A DNA stretch of 64,000 nucleotides from Dugong dugon (GCA_030035585.1 CM057473.1:5692501-5756500), one strand, 5' to 3'. Shown: positions 1 through 12,016, counted from the first letter of the stretch. The notes: a model not told the origin generated them from the sequence alone. Numbers and translations: made by a program.

Positions 1-1055
1 ATATGATGCGATCGAAAATACCATGGCTTGGGTCAGGCACACCTTAGTCTTCAAGGTGACACCTTTGCTTTTCAACACTTTAAAGAGGCCTTTTGCAGCA
101 GATTTGCTCAATGCAACGCATCTTTTGATTTCCTGACTGTTGCTTCCATGGGTGTTGATTGTGGATCTAAGTAAAATGAAATCCTTGACAGCTTCAATCT
201 TTTCTCCGTTTGTCATGATGTTGCTTATTGGTCCAGTTGTGAGGATTTTTGTTTTAATTATGGCGAGGTGTAATCCATACCGAAGGCTGTGGTCTTTGAT
301 CTTCACCAGTAAGTGCTTCAAGTCTTCTTCACTTTCAGCAAGCACGGTTGTGTCTCCTGCATATTGCAGGTTGTTAATGATTCTTCCTCCAATCCTGATG
401 CCCCTTTCTTCTTCATATAGTTCAGCTTCTTGGATTATTTACTCAGCATACAGATTGAATCGGTATGGTGAAATGATGCAATCCTGATGCACACCTTTCC
501 TGACTTTAAACTACGCAGTATCCCCTTGTTCTATCCGAACAACTGCCTCTTTATCTGTGTACAGGTTCCTTGTGAGCAACATTAAGTGTCCTGGAATTCC
601 CATTCTTTGCAATGTTATCCATAATTTGTTAATATCCACACAATCGAATGCCTTTGCATAGTCAATAAAACACAGGTAAACCTCTTTCTGGTATTCTCTT
701 CTTTCAGCCAGGATCCACCTGACACCAGCAATGATATCCCTGGTTCCACGTCCTCTTCTGAATCCAGCTTGAATTTCTGGCAGTTCCCTGTCGACATAGT
801 GTTGCAGCTATTTTTGAATGATCTTTAGCAAAATTTTACTTGCATGTGATATTAATGATACTGTTCGATAATTTCCACATTCGATTGGATCACTTTTCTT
901 GGGAATAGGCATAAACACGAATCTCTTCCAGTCAGTTGGCCAGGTAGCTGTCTTCTAGAATTAGCTAGTAAAAAACTTATGAATAGCAGCAGAACATTGT
1001 CTGATAAAGTGCTGGAAGAGCCTTCAGGACGGAAGGCGTTCAAAATACTCCTCAA
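1..1055 (-). mobile_element. RTE/BovB-like LINE fragment, reverse transcriptase part
   Basis: On the minus strand this encodes a degraded RTE-type reverse transcriptase. Reading leftwards from about 1055 are matches to the conserved stretch KTATWPTDWKR-like followed by PIPKK, then LAERREYQKEVYLCFIDYAKAFDC-type RT sequence broken by stops, and a YAGDT version of the YADD catalytic motif near 355-365. The copy runs off the left edge. Several stops and frameshifts make it dead. It is joined head to head near 1055 to a plus-strand endonuclease segment of the same family. RTE elements supply the enzymes that mobilise the SINEs seen throughout the window (family knowledge). Confidence 0.85.
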
Positions 1056-1765
1056 AGTAGAGTCGACCTTAATGACGTGGGTGGAGTAAAGCTTTCGGGA
1101 CCTTCATTTGCTAATGTGGCATGATTCAAAATGAGAAAAAACAGCTGCAAGCATCCATTAATAGTCAGACTGCGGAATCTATGAAGGATGAATCTAGGAA
1201 AAAGAGAATTTCATCAAAAATGAAATGGACTGCATGAATGTCGATATCCGAGGCATTGATGAGCTGAATGGACTAGCACTGACGGCTTTGAATCAATCAC
1301 ATGGTCTACTATACCAGGGATGAGAAATTGAAGTGGAAAGGCATCACATTCATCATCAAAAAGAATATTTCAAGATCTATCCTGAAGTACAAAGCTGTCA
1401 GTGGTAGGATAATATCCATACACTTAGAAGGAAGAGCAGTTAATTCGACTGTTATTCAGATTTACACACCAGCCACTAATGCCAAAGATGAAGAAACTGA
1501 GGATTTTTACCAATTTCTGCAGTCTGCAATTGATCAAACATGCAATCAAGATGCATTAATAATTACTGATGATTGGAATGGGAAAGTTGGAAAAAAAGAA
1601 GAAGGATCTGTAGTAGGAAAATATTGCCTTGGTTATAGAAATGAAGCCAGAGATCACATGTTAGAATTTTGCAAGACCAATGACTTCATTGCAAATACCT
1701 TTTTTCCACACTGTAAACAGGACTATACACATGGACCTCACCAGATGCAATACACAGTACTCCTA
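1056..1765 (+). mobile_element. RTE/BovB-like LINE fragment, 5' end and endonuclease part
   Basis: This is the plus-strand 5' region and apurinic-endonuclease domain of an RTE element. A 181-aa open stretch from 1301 shows YTRDEKLKWKGITFIIKKN, then a YTPATNAKDEE segment and an LIITDDWNGKVG segment; the last corresponds to the GDFNAKVG-type catalytic loop with GDF changed to DDW. It ends abruptly near 1765 against an LTR fragment. Its orientation is opposite to the RT part on its left, as expected from a 5' inversion during target-primed reverse transcription or from two independent fragments. Confidence 0.85.
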
Positions 1766-1945
1766 GACCAAGGGAAGATTGACGGCAAGGACCTTCCCCC
1801 CGAGCCAACAGAGAGAGAAAGCCTTCTCCTGGAGCCAGCACCCTGAATTCAGACTTCTAACCTCTTAGACTGTGAAAGGATAAACTTCTTTTTGTTGAAG
1901 ACATCTACTTGTGGTATTTTTGTTATAGTAGTACTAGATAACCAA
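1766..1945 (+). mobile_element. MaLR/ERVL-type LTR fragment (3' part)
   Basis: The segment holds the tail of an LTR. It has the phrase CCCTGAATTCAGACTTCT, an AATAAA-like signal (changed to GATAAAC) and the run ACTTGTGGTATTTTTGTTAT shortly before the end. The same succession occurs at the end of the LTR at 13322-13722. Only the last 180 bp are present. The family assignment is from remembered MLT1/MaLR 3' ends. Confidence 0.6.
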
Positions 1946-2030
1946 GACAACCAGGTAGCTGTCTTCCAAATTTCTTGGCATAGATGACTGAGCACTTCCA
2001 GAGATGAATCCTCTTGTTGAAACTTAGAGT
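1946..2030 (-). mobile_element. Short RTE fragment
   Basis: About 85 bp match the minus-strand RTE segment encoding the CQEIWKTATWLS stretch (the same peptide region as in 852-1055 and, on the plus strand, near 35461-35500). It lies directly after the LTR fragment, so RTE pieces flank the LTR on both sides. Confidence 0.7.
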
Positions 2031-2081
2031 AAGTATCCAGGAGAAAATAAATATATATAGATTTATTATATATATATCCAA

Positions 2082-2246
2082 AAAACCAAATCAAACCTGT
2101 TGCCATTGAGTTGATTCCAACTCATGGCGACCTTATAGAACAGAGTAGAACATCCCCATAGCGTTTCCAAGGAGGAGATAGTGGATCAAACTGCTGACCT
2201 TTTGATTAGCAGCCATAACCCTTAACCACTGTGCTACCAGGGCTCT
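2082..2246 (-). mobile_element. AfroSINE-type SINE
   Basis: Minus-strand SINE. Read on the plus strand it begins with the RTE-like tail (TGCCATTGAGTTGATTCCAA, ACTCATGGCGACC) and ends with the reversed tRNA-like head (TTAACCACTGTGCTACCAGG). The same layout is seen in more than ten other copies here. Confidence 0.9.
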
Positions 2247-2254
2247 CTCTCTCT

Positions 2255-2345
2255 CTTCCTATATATGTGTGTGTATATATATATAAAATCACATATATTC
2301 TATATTTAAAATCACATGTATATAAAAAATCATTATATATATATG
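2255..2345. repeat. AT-rich simple repeat
   Basis: Runs of TATATA and TGTGTGTATATATATA with interruptions follow the SINE at 2082-2246. A smaller TA run lies at 2058-2080. This is a degenerate microsatellite with no coding signal. From here to 3150 I see no gene. Confidence 0.7.
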
Positions 2346-3367
2346 TAATTAGACATATAAACATGTAAAAGAATGAGCAAAAGACAAGAGCAGTCATTTT
2401 ACCAAGGAGAAAACATTGGAAGACATGTAAACATTTCAAATGGAACTCAAACTCATGAACAAACAGAAAAATTAAGACCACAATGATACATGTTTAAAAT
2501 AAAAAAGTTGGAATATTCTAAGTTTTGTTGAGAAGGTGAAGTAATGGTAAGTTTTATGCCATGCAGGTCGGAGCATAAATTTATATTACTGCTTTGGAAA
2601 ACAATTTGCTGTTATCTCATGAAGCTGGATCTGAACATACCTCAAAAGACCTTTCATTTCCACTTCTGGGTGTATACACAGGTGCAGCTGGAGACAGGTA
2701 CAAGAGCACTCAGAGCAGCCTCGTTTGAAACAGCAAAAATAACTCACCTCCTATGGGACATCATGGTATTGGATTAAAAAAAAAAAATCATACAAATCAA
2801 TTCAACTGTATGGTTAATGTTGTAGATTCAGGGTGAGTGATGTGTTCATGTAAGTTCATTTTATTATTATACTTCATAATTTACATATAAATTACGTATA
2901 TTCCATTGTATGCATCAACATTACATTTAAAAAGAACAATAAAGGTTCATTTTGTCTGTGATCTGTGGTGAAGAATTTGGGGACTGTGGATATTTATTTG
3001 AAGTGCCAGACTTGTCTTTGAAGGAAATATTTGGAGGTGCAATGCCATTAATTCAGGTTAGAGTCTTGATTAGTCTCCTTAAGGTTTCCGATTAGATGCA
3101 ACTCTATGGTACTCTCAGTTTATCTCAGCCACAAAGAGCCCCTGGAAACACCTGCCTTTTAGATTTAATTTTAAAATAATAGCCTTTACTTTAGGTTTAT
3201 AGAAACATTGTACAGAAAGTGCAGAGAATTCCTGATTCCCCTCCTTGCACTCAGTTTCTCCTATTATTACTGTCTTGCATCCTGTGGGAAAGCAAAATGG
3301 TACCATCATTTTGGAAGACAGTCTGGTACATTTGTTCACTCCGGGTTGTACAGTCCTATGGGTTTTG

Positions 3368-3742
3368 CAGGGATAGATTACCCAATAGGCCAAGTAAGCA
3401 CGGTGCTTACCTTGCTTACCAGATCATCTGTAGTGAACAATCTCATATTTTCCACCACATCAAAGATTCTGCTTCGAGATGTGGTTGGTATCCGTCTCTC
3501 TCCCAATCCCACAGCACCTTCCAGCAGAACCAAAGCCTCTTTTCAAAGTTATAATCCCTGACAGGGACGGATGACCCTGTAAGCAAGGTAAGCATGGGCT
3601 TACTTGTGCTTACTTACTAATCTGTAGTGACTGATTTCCCATGGGTTGCACCACATCAGAGAAGTGAAATTGGCCTCTACAGGTTAGTAAGTAAGCACAA
3701 GTAAGTCTGCGCTTACATTGCTTACTGGGTAATCCAACCACA
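3368..3742. mobile_element. hAT-like non-autonomous DNA transposon (MITE), composite
   Basis: The insertion is flanked by a perfect 8-bp direct repeat GGGTTTTG at 3360-3367 and 3743-3750, inside an otherwise continuous L1 3'UTR. The left end reads CAGGGATAGATTACCC; the reverse complement of the right end reads TGTGGTTGGATTACCC. A second left end, CAGGGACGGATGACCC, begins at 3562. The arms at 3569-3627 and 3677-3735 are inverted repeats of 59 nt that match without gaps at 51 positions, with a 49-nt loop. An 8-bp target duplication and CAG termini are typical of hAT transposons (family knowledge). No transposase is encoded. The element is either two nested or tandem copies, or one copy with an internal duplication of its left part (3368-3480 against 3562-3680). 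Confidence 0.75.
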
Positions 3743-4891
3743 GGGTTTTGACAAATGAATAAATGCCATGTGGTTACAGTTACAGTATCTTCTAGAATAG
3801 TTTCACTGCCCTAAAAATGCCCTGTGTTCCACCTATTCATCCCTGTCTTACCCCTGAAATCCTGGAAACTGCCGATCACAATGTCACATAGTTGGAATCA
3901 CAGTGTAGCTTTCTCAGACTGGCTTCTTTCACTTAACGGGGTCCATTTAAGGTTCCTCCATGTCTCATCATAGCTTGATAGCTCATTTCTTTTTATCACC
4001 AGGTAATACTGCATTATATGGATGCACCACAGTTTATTCTTTCTTCTGTTGAAGGACATCTTGGTTTCTTCCAATTCTGGGGAATTAAGAATAAATTCGC
4101 TATAAACATTTTGTACAGTTCTTTATATCTACATATGTTTTCATTTCATTTGGGTAAATACCTAGGAGTGCAATTGTTGGATTATATGGTAAGCTTATGT
4201 TAACTTTGTAAGAATCCAGACTGTCTTCCAAAACAACTAACTATACCGTTTTGCATTCCCACCAGCAATGAACGAGAGTTCCTGTTGCGCACATACACAC
4301 CAGCATTTGGTGTGGCCGGTGTTTTAGATTTTAGCCATTTTCATAGGTATGCCACCATGAGAGAATTGATGGCAACTGGTTTGTTTTGGAATACGTGTTA
4401 GTGGTACCTCAGGGTTGTTTTAATTTGCAATTCCCTAATGGCATATCATTTTGAGCATTTTTTCATATGTTTATTTGCCATTCGTGTATCTTCCTTGGGG
4501 AGGTTTCTGTTCAGATCTTTTGCACGTTGTACATGTGTCGTTTGTTTTCTTATTGTTAAGTTTTAAAAGTTCTTTCATTTTGGATATGAATCTTTAATTA
4601 GATATGTGATTTGCAAATGTTTTCTCCCAGTTTGTAGCTTGCTTTTCCATTGTCTTAACAACATCTTTCACAGAGCAGGAGTTTTTTGCTTTAATGAAGT
4701 CTAACTTATCTATTTGTTCTTTTGTAGATCATGCTTTTGTGTATCTAAAAAAAATATAGCGAAACCCAAGGTCACCTAGAATATTCTCCTATGTTAACTT
4801 CTAGAAGTTGTGTAGTTTTACATTTAGGTCTATGATCCCATTCTGAGTAGATTTTTGGAAGAAGTATGAGAGGTCTGTCTCTATACTCTGC

Positions 4892-4915
4892 TCCCCACCC
4901 CCCACCCCCCACCCT
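4892..4915. repeat. Short CCCCCCA tandem repeat
   Basis: Three near-perfect copies of a C-rich heptamer, within the old L1. Confidence 0.7.
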
Positions 4916-5560
4916 GTGGATGTCCAGTTGTTCCAGCACCGTGTATTGAAAAGTCTGTCCTTTCTCCACTGAATTGCTTTTGCTTCTTTGTCGAAGATGA
5001 GTTGACTATATTTGCGTGGATCTATTTCTGGGCTCTCTATGCTGCATTACTATTTATCCATTTCTTTGGAATACCACACCGTCTTAATCATTATAGATTT
5101 ATAGCAAGTCTTGAAGTCAGATAGTGACAGTCCTCCAACTCTATTCTTTGTCAGTGTTGTGGTGGCCGTTCTGGGTCTTTTGCCTTTCCATACATAAACT
5201 TTAGAAGCAGTTTGTCAATATCCACTCCTGATCTTTTTATGCTAGACTTCAGGAAGCTTGAAGATAAATTACAGAATGCTTACAATAGCTATGTAGTTCC
5301 TTGTGGTCTGCATATCCACAGTGAAATATTACCCCTAGTAATGCCTTTGCATTTGATTGACATTCTATCTGGTTCAGATTATTTTATACATTTTTTCCCC
5401 CAGAATCACCATATTTTTAAAAGCTGTCTTGAAATTCTTTATGAAAAAGGTGGGATTAAACAGTTTATAAAGGGTTTTCATGATAATTCTTAAAACAGGA
5501 AATACTAACTGTGAAAATCATCCAGTGCTTGGCTAGAAGGAGAAGGACAGGAAATCTGCG

Positions 5561-6084
5561 AGGGTTACCCCTTCCAGTCCCCATGTATTCTTGGGCATAT
5601 CAGCAAGTAATTAGAATATTGTTTATTCTGTGGAATTATTCCAAAATATTCTCATCAGACTTTTCTTTCCCTGATGTAAATATCATTTTGCCTTCATTGT
5701 TCTATTCATTATGGATCCAGTATCCATGTCAGGACAAGGAGATGCCACTTAACAATGCCTCCCTGAGGATGAATCAATCTCTCATCAGTGTTCAAATGAC
5801 ACAGCTGTGTTTGCAGAGTAAAGCATCTAGTCTGATGATACTGGAGCTTGGAAAAGAGTAGAAAATAAATCAAACATCTGGAAAATCATGAAGGAAACTT
5901 AGGCACTTTAACTATAAAAGAGCCACTTAGACCTTTTTGTTTAGAACTACCTAAAGAGGAGAAGTACCAACTCCACAGCAAATGAGTTATTATCTTCTGC
6001 TCAGGCATTATTGTAGAATGGTTTAGTGGAATAATTGCTGGTCTATGACTCACAAGAGTCTCTTAAACTCATTGCAATCAGATT
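5561..6084. other. No gene seen
   Basis: Unique-looking or very old sequence between the L1 and the RTE copy. Short ORFs (for example at 5511-5861) have no recognisable domains and no flanking gene signals. Confidence 0.5.
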
Positions 6085-6635
6085 TTTGTCCCCAGTACCC
6101 TGCAGGATGGCATATTGCATTGGGGAAATCTGTTGCAAAAGACCTCTTTAGTTTCAAAAAGCAAAGGTGTCACTTTGATGACTAATGCTCTTGACCCAAG
6201 CCATGGTCTTTTTAATGGCCTCATGTGCATGGGAAAGCTGGACAGTGAAAAAGGAAGATGGGACAGGAAACACATTCAATCTGTGGAGTTGGCAAAGAAT
6301 ACCGAATCAACTGTGGATTGCCAGAAGAGCAAACAAATTAGTCTTAGAAGAGATACAACCAGGACGCTCTTTAGAAGTGAGCATGGTGAGACTTCATTCA
6401 TCTTGCTTATTTCGGACATGCCATCAGAAAAGACCAATCACTAGAAAAGAACATCATGGTTGGGTAAGTGGAGGGTCAGTGAAAATGGGGAACACTTTCA
6501 ATGAGGTGGGTTGACAAAATAGCCATAACAATGGGCTCAAACATACCAACAATCATGAAGATGGTGCAGAGCTGGGCAATGTTTCTTGCTGTTACAGGTA
6601 AGGAACTGACTTGATGGCACCTAACAACAACAGCC
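6085..6635 (+). mobile_element. RTE/BovB-like LINE, 3' terminal part
   Basis: The 3' end of an RTE copy on the plus strand. It encodes degraded versions of the AKDLFSVSKSKGVTLMTNA and NTESTVDCQKSKQISLRRD-type segments before the stop, and ends in the 3' tail TTGATGGCACCTAACAACAA. That tail is the same sequence that ends the SINEs of this genome. Frameshifts are present. Confidence 0.85.
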
Positions 6636-6639
6636 CTGC

Positions 6640-7285
6640 AAAAACTGCTCCTGTACAGGTTATCAATGAATCTTGTTGCTAAATCAAATCATTAGTTCTC
6701 CACTCTCATCTTACTTAACCAGTGTTTACTAGTATATCATTTCTCCCTCTTTGAAAGTCTTTCTTTCCTTGGCTTCCAAATCTTCCCCCTTTCTTGTCGT
6801 CTTCCTCCTTCCCTGGTTGATCCTTCTCAGTGTTTCTCATGCTCCTGCTTTTAACTGACGCCTTCAATATTAGGAAGGCCCTTCCTCAGTCCTTGAATCT
6901 CTCGGCTTCGTCTCCATCTGTTTCTCTATCTACGAGATAACTCGTTTGGTCTCATAACTTTTGGTACCATCTATAAGATGCTGAGGACTTACAAATTTAT
7001 ATTCCAAGTTTATATCTTTTTCCTAATTCATAAGTCAACTGCCCCCTTGAAATAGCCCCATGGATTTCTAATCAACACCTCAAGTTTATCCTGTTTGAAA
7101 CCTGAAATCCTAATCTGCTTCCCACCAAACCTGTCACACTTGATGTCTTCTCTATCTTAGTTAATGGCAGCTCCATCTGTCCACTTGAGGGGGGTCAAAA
7201 CTTTGGAGTCACCCTTGACTCCTCTCTTTCACATTCCATATCTGATTCATCAGGAAATAATTCTGGCTCCAACTTCAGAATATAT
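6640..7285 (+). mobile_element. L2-like ancient LINE fragment
   Basis: The stretch contains an L2-like succession around 7160-7250 (AATGGCAGCTCCATCTGTCC, then GAGTCACCCTTGACTCCTCT). It is heavily diverged. The call rests on recalled L2 3' sequence and is tentative. Confidence 0.45.
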
Positions 7286-7289
7286 CTAG

Positions 7290-7652
7290 AATGCTCACCT
7301 GTATTACCAGGATGGGCCCTAAATGCAATTACAAGTGCCCTTATTAGAGACAGAGTGTTATTTAACAGACAGAAGAGGAGAAGGCAATGTAATCAAGGAG
7401 GCAGAAACTAGAGTGATAAGGCCACAAGCCAAGGAATGCTGAAAGTCACCAAAAGTTGGAAAAGGCAAGAAATGGATTCTTCCCTGGAGACTTTGGAGGG
7501 GCCATGGCACTGGCAACACCTTGATTTGGGCCCAGTTATACTGTTTTCAAACTTCTGACCTTCAACCTGTGATATAATAAATTTTTTGGTGTTTTATGCT
7601 ACCAAGTTGGTGGAAATTTGTTACAGCAGCCACAGGAAACTAATACAATTGC
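7290..7652 (+). mobile_element. MaLR/MLT1-like LTR
   Basis: The LTR-like 3' half includes a CAACACCTTGATTT phrase, an AATAAA at about 7578 and the terminal phrase GCAGCCACAGGAAACTAATA. Its structure and order match ERVL-MaLR LTRs. No internal retroviral genes are attached, so it is a solo or partial LTR. Confidence 0.55.
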
Positions 7653-7654
7653 CA

Positions 7655-7785
7655 TAGCGTAAACCTCATGAGAGCAGGGATCTTTCTGTTTGATTCATTG
7701 ATGTTTCCCAAATGTGCATAGAACAGTGCCTGGAGCACAGTGGATATCTGGCAAGTATTTGTCAAATAAATGAATATGTCCATTT
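7655..7785 (+). mobile_element. L2 3'-end fragment
   Basis: Contains GAGAGCAGGGATCTTTCTG, a CAGTGCCTGGAGCACAGTGG segment and the CAAATAAATGAAT end, the hallmark order of the L2 3' terminus. Confidence 0.6.
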
Positions 7786-8053
7786 TCCGCTTTCTATATT
7801 AATAACAACTTTGCTTATTTTATACGATTGTGTTATTTAAAACTATGAATGTGCTTTTTTTTTTTATTCTTCATAAAGTGTCCATACACGCTATTCTGCA
7901 GAAAATTTTATCAAAAGCTTTTCTCCTTATGTTCACGGATATCATTTGTGTTCAAGCTTGTGATATCTGTAACCACTATATGTTTTGTATGTAAGGTTAA
8001 AAATTCATTATTTCTTTCTTTTCTGAAATTGGAGTACAGTATTTACCAGATAA

Positions 8054-8266
8054 GGAGCCCTGGTGGCCAAGCAGTTAAGAGCTCTGCTGCTAACTGAAAG
8101 GTCAGTGGTTTGAACCCAGCAGCTGCTCCATGAGAAAAAGATGTGACAGTTTGCTTTTGTAAAGATTACAGCCTTGGAGACCCTATGGGGCAGTTCTGCT
8201 CTGTCCTATAGGGTCACTGTGAGTCAGAATCAACTCAACAGCAGTGGGTTTGGTTTGGTTTGGTTT
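8054..8266 (+). mobile_element. AfroSINE-type SINE
   Basis: Full-length plus-strand copy. The head is AGGAGCCCTGGTGGCC with the tRNA-like B-box phrase GTTTGAACCC, followed by the CCTATGGGGCAGTTCT body, the GAGTCAGAATCAACTCAACA tail and a TTTGG-repeat end. Confidence 0.92.
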
Positions 8267-11200
8267 ATTCACCAAATGGGTGGTACTTCCGTGATTATGA
8301 ATTCATGTGCTGACCTGCCAAGAACCCCATGGAAGATATATTAAAAAAAAAAAAAAATCAGCTGAATTTTAAAAAGATGATATTAAATTTGAGCTAGAAT
8401 TCTACATAAAACCAAAGACTGTTACCACTATTTACAGCTATTAGTAATTAAGTTTTGCATAGCCTTGTATTACTTTTGTCTAGAATAGAGCATACCTTCC
8501 TTAGTATCAGAGCTAACATGCATCTGTAGCTTGGAGACTTCTATGAGCTTTGTGCAAAAAGTCTTCTAAAGAAGCTTCAAAGCAGGCTTTTATCTTTTCT
8601 TTGGTAAGAAACTCTTGTCTGCTTACTATAAAAGAAAACATCTGTTTTCCCTTTCAAGTTTTCTGCTTATGCCTTTATTTCCATTTGTGGACCCTTATTT
8701 GTGGTACCTAAGCAAAAGCAAAAATAAAGTTTTCCAACAATGTGATCTAGCAAATCCCGTGATTATCACTTACTAAACAATGGATTTCTACATACCTGTG
8801 GATAGTCTAGTCTCTAATTAATATGATAACAAGAATTCACTTGCTTTTAGAAATCTCTTTTGGATCTCATAGTAATGTTCCTTTTGGAAAAACAAAAACA
8901 AAGCAAAACAAACCAGCAAACAACAGGGCTATGTGGGGACCATATCTGAAGTTATGCTTCTCTGAAAGAAAACTTCCCTGATAAACGAAGACCTTTCTTT
9001 CTTCAAAGTTGTGTGGTTGTCACTAACCTCTACAATTATGTGGGAGCATGTTGCCTTTGCTTTTTAAAAAACATTTAGCTCAATGTTTTTCCTTGGAGAA
9101 CAGAAAGTGGGTGTATGTAGAATTGTATACGTGCACCACGATGTGGGAAAGCAAAATTCTCGATGGTACGAAAATATAACTTCATCTTTGTCTCTTCCTG
9201 TTTCTTTAAGATGTATGTAGTATAGGTAGATTTCCTCTGCTTTCAGATGAAAACTCTTTCAGATAAAAATATTAGCTAGGAAAATGTAAGAGCGTTACAA
9301 AGTGTTTTAAATCAGCGATTAAATATTAAGTCCAAGGTATTAATCAAAAGTGGTGAAAGCATAAGAAAGCGAACACCTGAACTTCTACCATCTTCAGGGC
9401 TTTTCCTACTGTGTGGTCTTGACTGCTCCTAGGGGCATATTCTCTGACTCACTGGAGACGGCCATTGTTTCTGATGGGACATGTTCTCATGATATTTCTT
9501 GACTATGGCAAAAACATTTCTATTATTTTGATGACTTGTGATGCCTTCCTCTGCCCTCAGGAATCTGAAATTCACCTATAGTTTCTTGCTGATGGGGTCC
9601 GTCCGTCCCTTCATGAGACTCAATTGGACAGACGACCCTATGAAGGCTCTCCCTCCCATGAGTTCCTTCTATGGCTCATGTAGAACTCAGGTCCTTTTTT
9701 TTTTTTTTTTTTTTTTAACAAATATTAAGAGTGCAGACAGATCTGAAAATATGCCCACTCTGTGCCCCAGGTTGTTTTTGTTTTCTCCAGTGTCAATCAC
9801 TTATCAGTTCTCTAGTCTTCCACCTGCAGCAAAAAGTGCTCAAGCTCTCCCAGTGATTCCCAGGAAGCTCCCTCATCAGGCCTAAATTGAAAGAAGAAGA
9901 AATCTCTCTCTCATTGGGATTTAGTGGTAAGAACTCACAGCATGCCAACAGAAATCTCCAGAAAATCTCTATACAAATGTCTCTTTCTCTCCCTTCTCAA
10001 CCCATTTACATTCTCAAAGTATATGATGGAATTCATAAATTTTGGACATGGGTTTCAGTGATAATTTTTGAAAAATGCAAAGTTTGACTTAGGAGCTTAA
10101 TTTAGCTTTTAGATATATTCCATTTGTTTGTGATTTAGTGGGAAATTGAAAGTTTGCATCTTTTTACACGTGGAGGTAGCCACTTGGAGCTAGCCTGTCT
10201 TTAGGCAAGATTGGCTGAAAAATTGCTTATCCTCTTCCTTCCCAGTAGTAGAGAGACATTTTGGGTGGAGCAGGCTCTACTGTGGCTGCCCTATTAGGCA
10301 ATTTCCCAGCGGTCATGAATAAGATATCTCAAGGAAAAGGGCGAGAGAATGAGCAATGAATGGTGTCTTGTACTTGCCATTAGTTTTCCCAGCATCTCAT
10401 TTTCTTTTAAATATTAATTTGCCTCTGGATTCTAGTTCTAGGAAAATAATGTCATGCTTAATCCCATGTATAAATTACAAGTTCATGGAAGGAGTTGAGT
10501 GGAACAAAGGGAAGCTTTTAAATCCCTTTCAATTCCTAAGAAGTAAAACCATACTCCTAGTGTTAACAACATGATGATCTAATATTCAAGTGCTTTTATA
10601 AAGATGAAAAATGGGTAATCAAAGTTTTGTCATTGGTAAACAGAGAATATCAGAAAGTTTCAAGGTTTTTGATCATACGTGGTTTTGAGTACAGAGCCTT
10701 AGGCCTTTCAGATGAGAAACTTTGCACTGAAGACCAAAGAGAGAAGAATCGTGGTGCATTCTTTAAAGTCCTTGCTGTATCATACTTCAGAGACCACTGC
10801 AGAACTCTGGTCTCTGGGCAGCCCTTTTACTTTTTAATTGGTTTAACTGTCCAAAATGTAGTGTGAGTCTCTTACAAGCCAAAGTGGCCTGGGGATGCTG
10901 AAGCCTTCTGCTGGAAATCTAAGAGCCTCCCACAAAATGAGCTGGCTTGATCTGAACTACACACTTTGTAGTTGAAACCTTGAGTGTCCTCATTCTTGAA
11001 GAAATATCCCAGGATGCCAGAATGATGGCTCCATTTTATGGATCTCATAACTGTGGAGGAGAGTTGCAGAGCAGTATTATAAGCAGAGGTGGGGAAAAAA
11101 CACCCCACCAACCAGATAATTATCTTATCCTTCCAAGAATGGAATATATAGCAAACATGTTCATTATACTTATTGTCATCTGATACTTATCTGGCAACCC

Positions 11201-11457
11201 TACTTTTCTTCTATAGAAGTCTATTTTGCACCAGCCACGTTTACCTAGCTCAAATCTAGATTTTCTCTTCATTGCTACATTTTTTAAATCCTTCCTATAT
11301 GGATCCCCCAGGTGAATATGGATATCTAAGACATTTGGCATATACTGAAACTTTCATAGGCACGGAGTCTCAGGAAAATTGAGGATAAGAGGACATTCAA
11401 GCTCAATATTCCAATAATTTCATCTATGGCTCTCTGATCCATTATAACTTAACCATA
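8267..11457. other. No gene seen
   Basis: About 3.2 kb without a recognisable gene or a repeat that I can name with confidence. A poly-T run lies near 9692-9714 and a poly-A run near 8342-8356. Short ORFs (for example 9538-9885, 10627-10866) show no known domain, no codon pattern and no splice-flanked homology that I recognise. Confidence 0.5.
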
Positions 11458-11616
11458 ACAAAACCCATTGCCTTCGAGTCGATTCAGACTCATAGAGACC
11501 CTATAGGACAGAGTAGAACTGCCCCATAGAGTTTCCAAGGAGCACCTGGTGGATTCAAACTGCTGACTTTTTGGTTAGCAGCCATAGCACTTAACCACTA
11601 CACCACCAGGGTTTCC
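11458..11616 (-). mobile_element. AfroSINE-type SINE
   Basis: Minus-strand copy with the CCATTGCCTTCGAGTCGATT tail and the TTAACCACTACACCACCAGG reversed head. Confidence 0.9.
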
Positions 11617-11811
11617 ATTAACTATAACAAGAACCTCCTAATTGATCTCTTTTGGTTTAATCTTTTCTCTCTTTAATTTCTCCCATGAATGCTGTCAAAT
11701 TAAAGCTATTTAAAAGTGCAATGTTAATTAGACAATTCAGCTAATAAAATTTTTAGGAGCTCTCCAGTGCCTCTTTAGCTTTTCATTCTTGCCAACTTTG
11801 TTCCGTCCAGT

Positions 11812-12016
11812 AGGAGACCTGGTGGCACAGTGGTTAAGTGCTTGGCTACTAACCGAAAGTACGGCAGTTCTAACCTACCAGCCACTCCATGGATGAAAGA
11901 TGTGACAGTCTGCCCCTATAAAGATTACAGCTTAGGAAATCGTGTGGGGCACTTCTATTCTGTCATATAGGGTCATATAGAGATAGACTGTATAGCACAC
12001 AGTAACAGCAACAATA
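11812..12016 (+). mobile_element. AfroSINE-type SINE, diverged
   Basis: The head is AGGAGACCTGGTGGCACAGT and the body is CTGCCCCTATAAAGATTACA; the 3' tail is partly deleted. Confidence 0.85.

Larger units (their letters stand above)
3150..5560 (-). mobile_element. Old L1 (3'UTR and ORF2 C-terminal part), interrupted
   Basis: An ancient minus-strand L1. Positions 3150-3367 and 3743-3960 are L1 3'UTR sequence. From about 3960 to 5560 the minus strand encodes degraded ORF2: the C-terminal region with the familiar antisense phrases for the MDKEDVVH/LGIYPKE-type tail, then the thumb region. Many stops and indels are present. The 3'UTR is split by the hAT-like element at 3368-3742; joining its two sides rebuilds a continuous L1 3'UTR. 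Confidence 0.75.

Noticed and set aside
140..487. 115-aa plus-strand ORF
   Set aside because: Antisense of the RTE reverse transcriptase region.
9538..9885. Possible exon or 115-aa gene
   Set aside because: The frame is interrupted by a long poly-T encoding Phe, with no recognisable domain or splice support.
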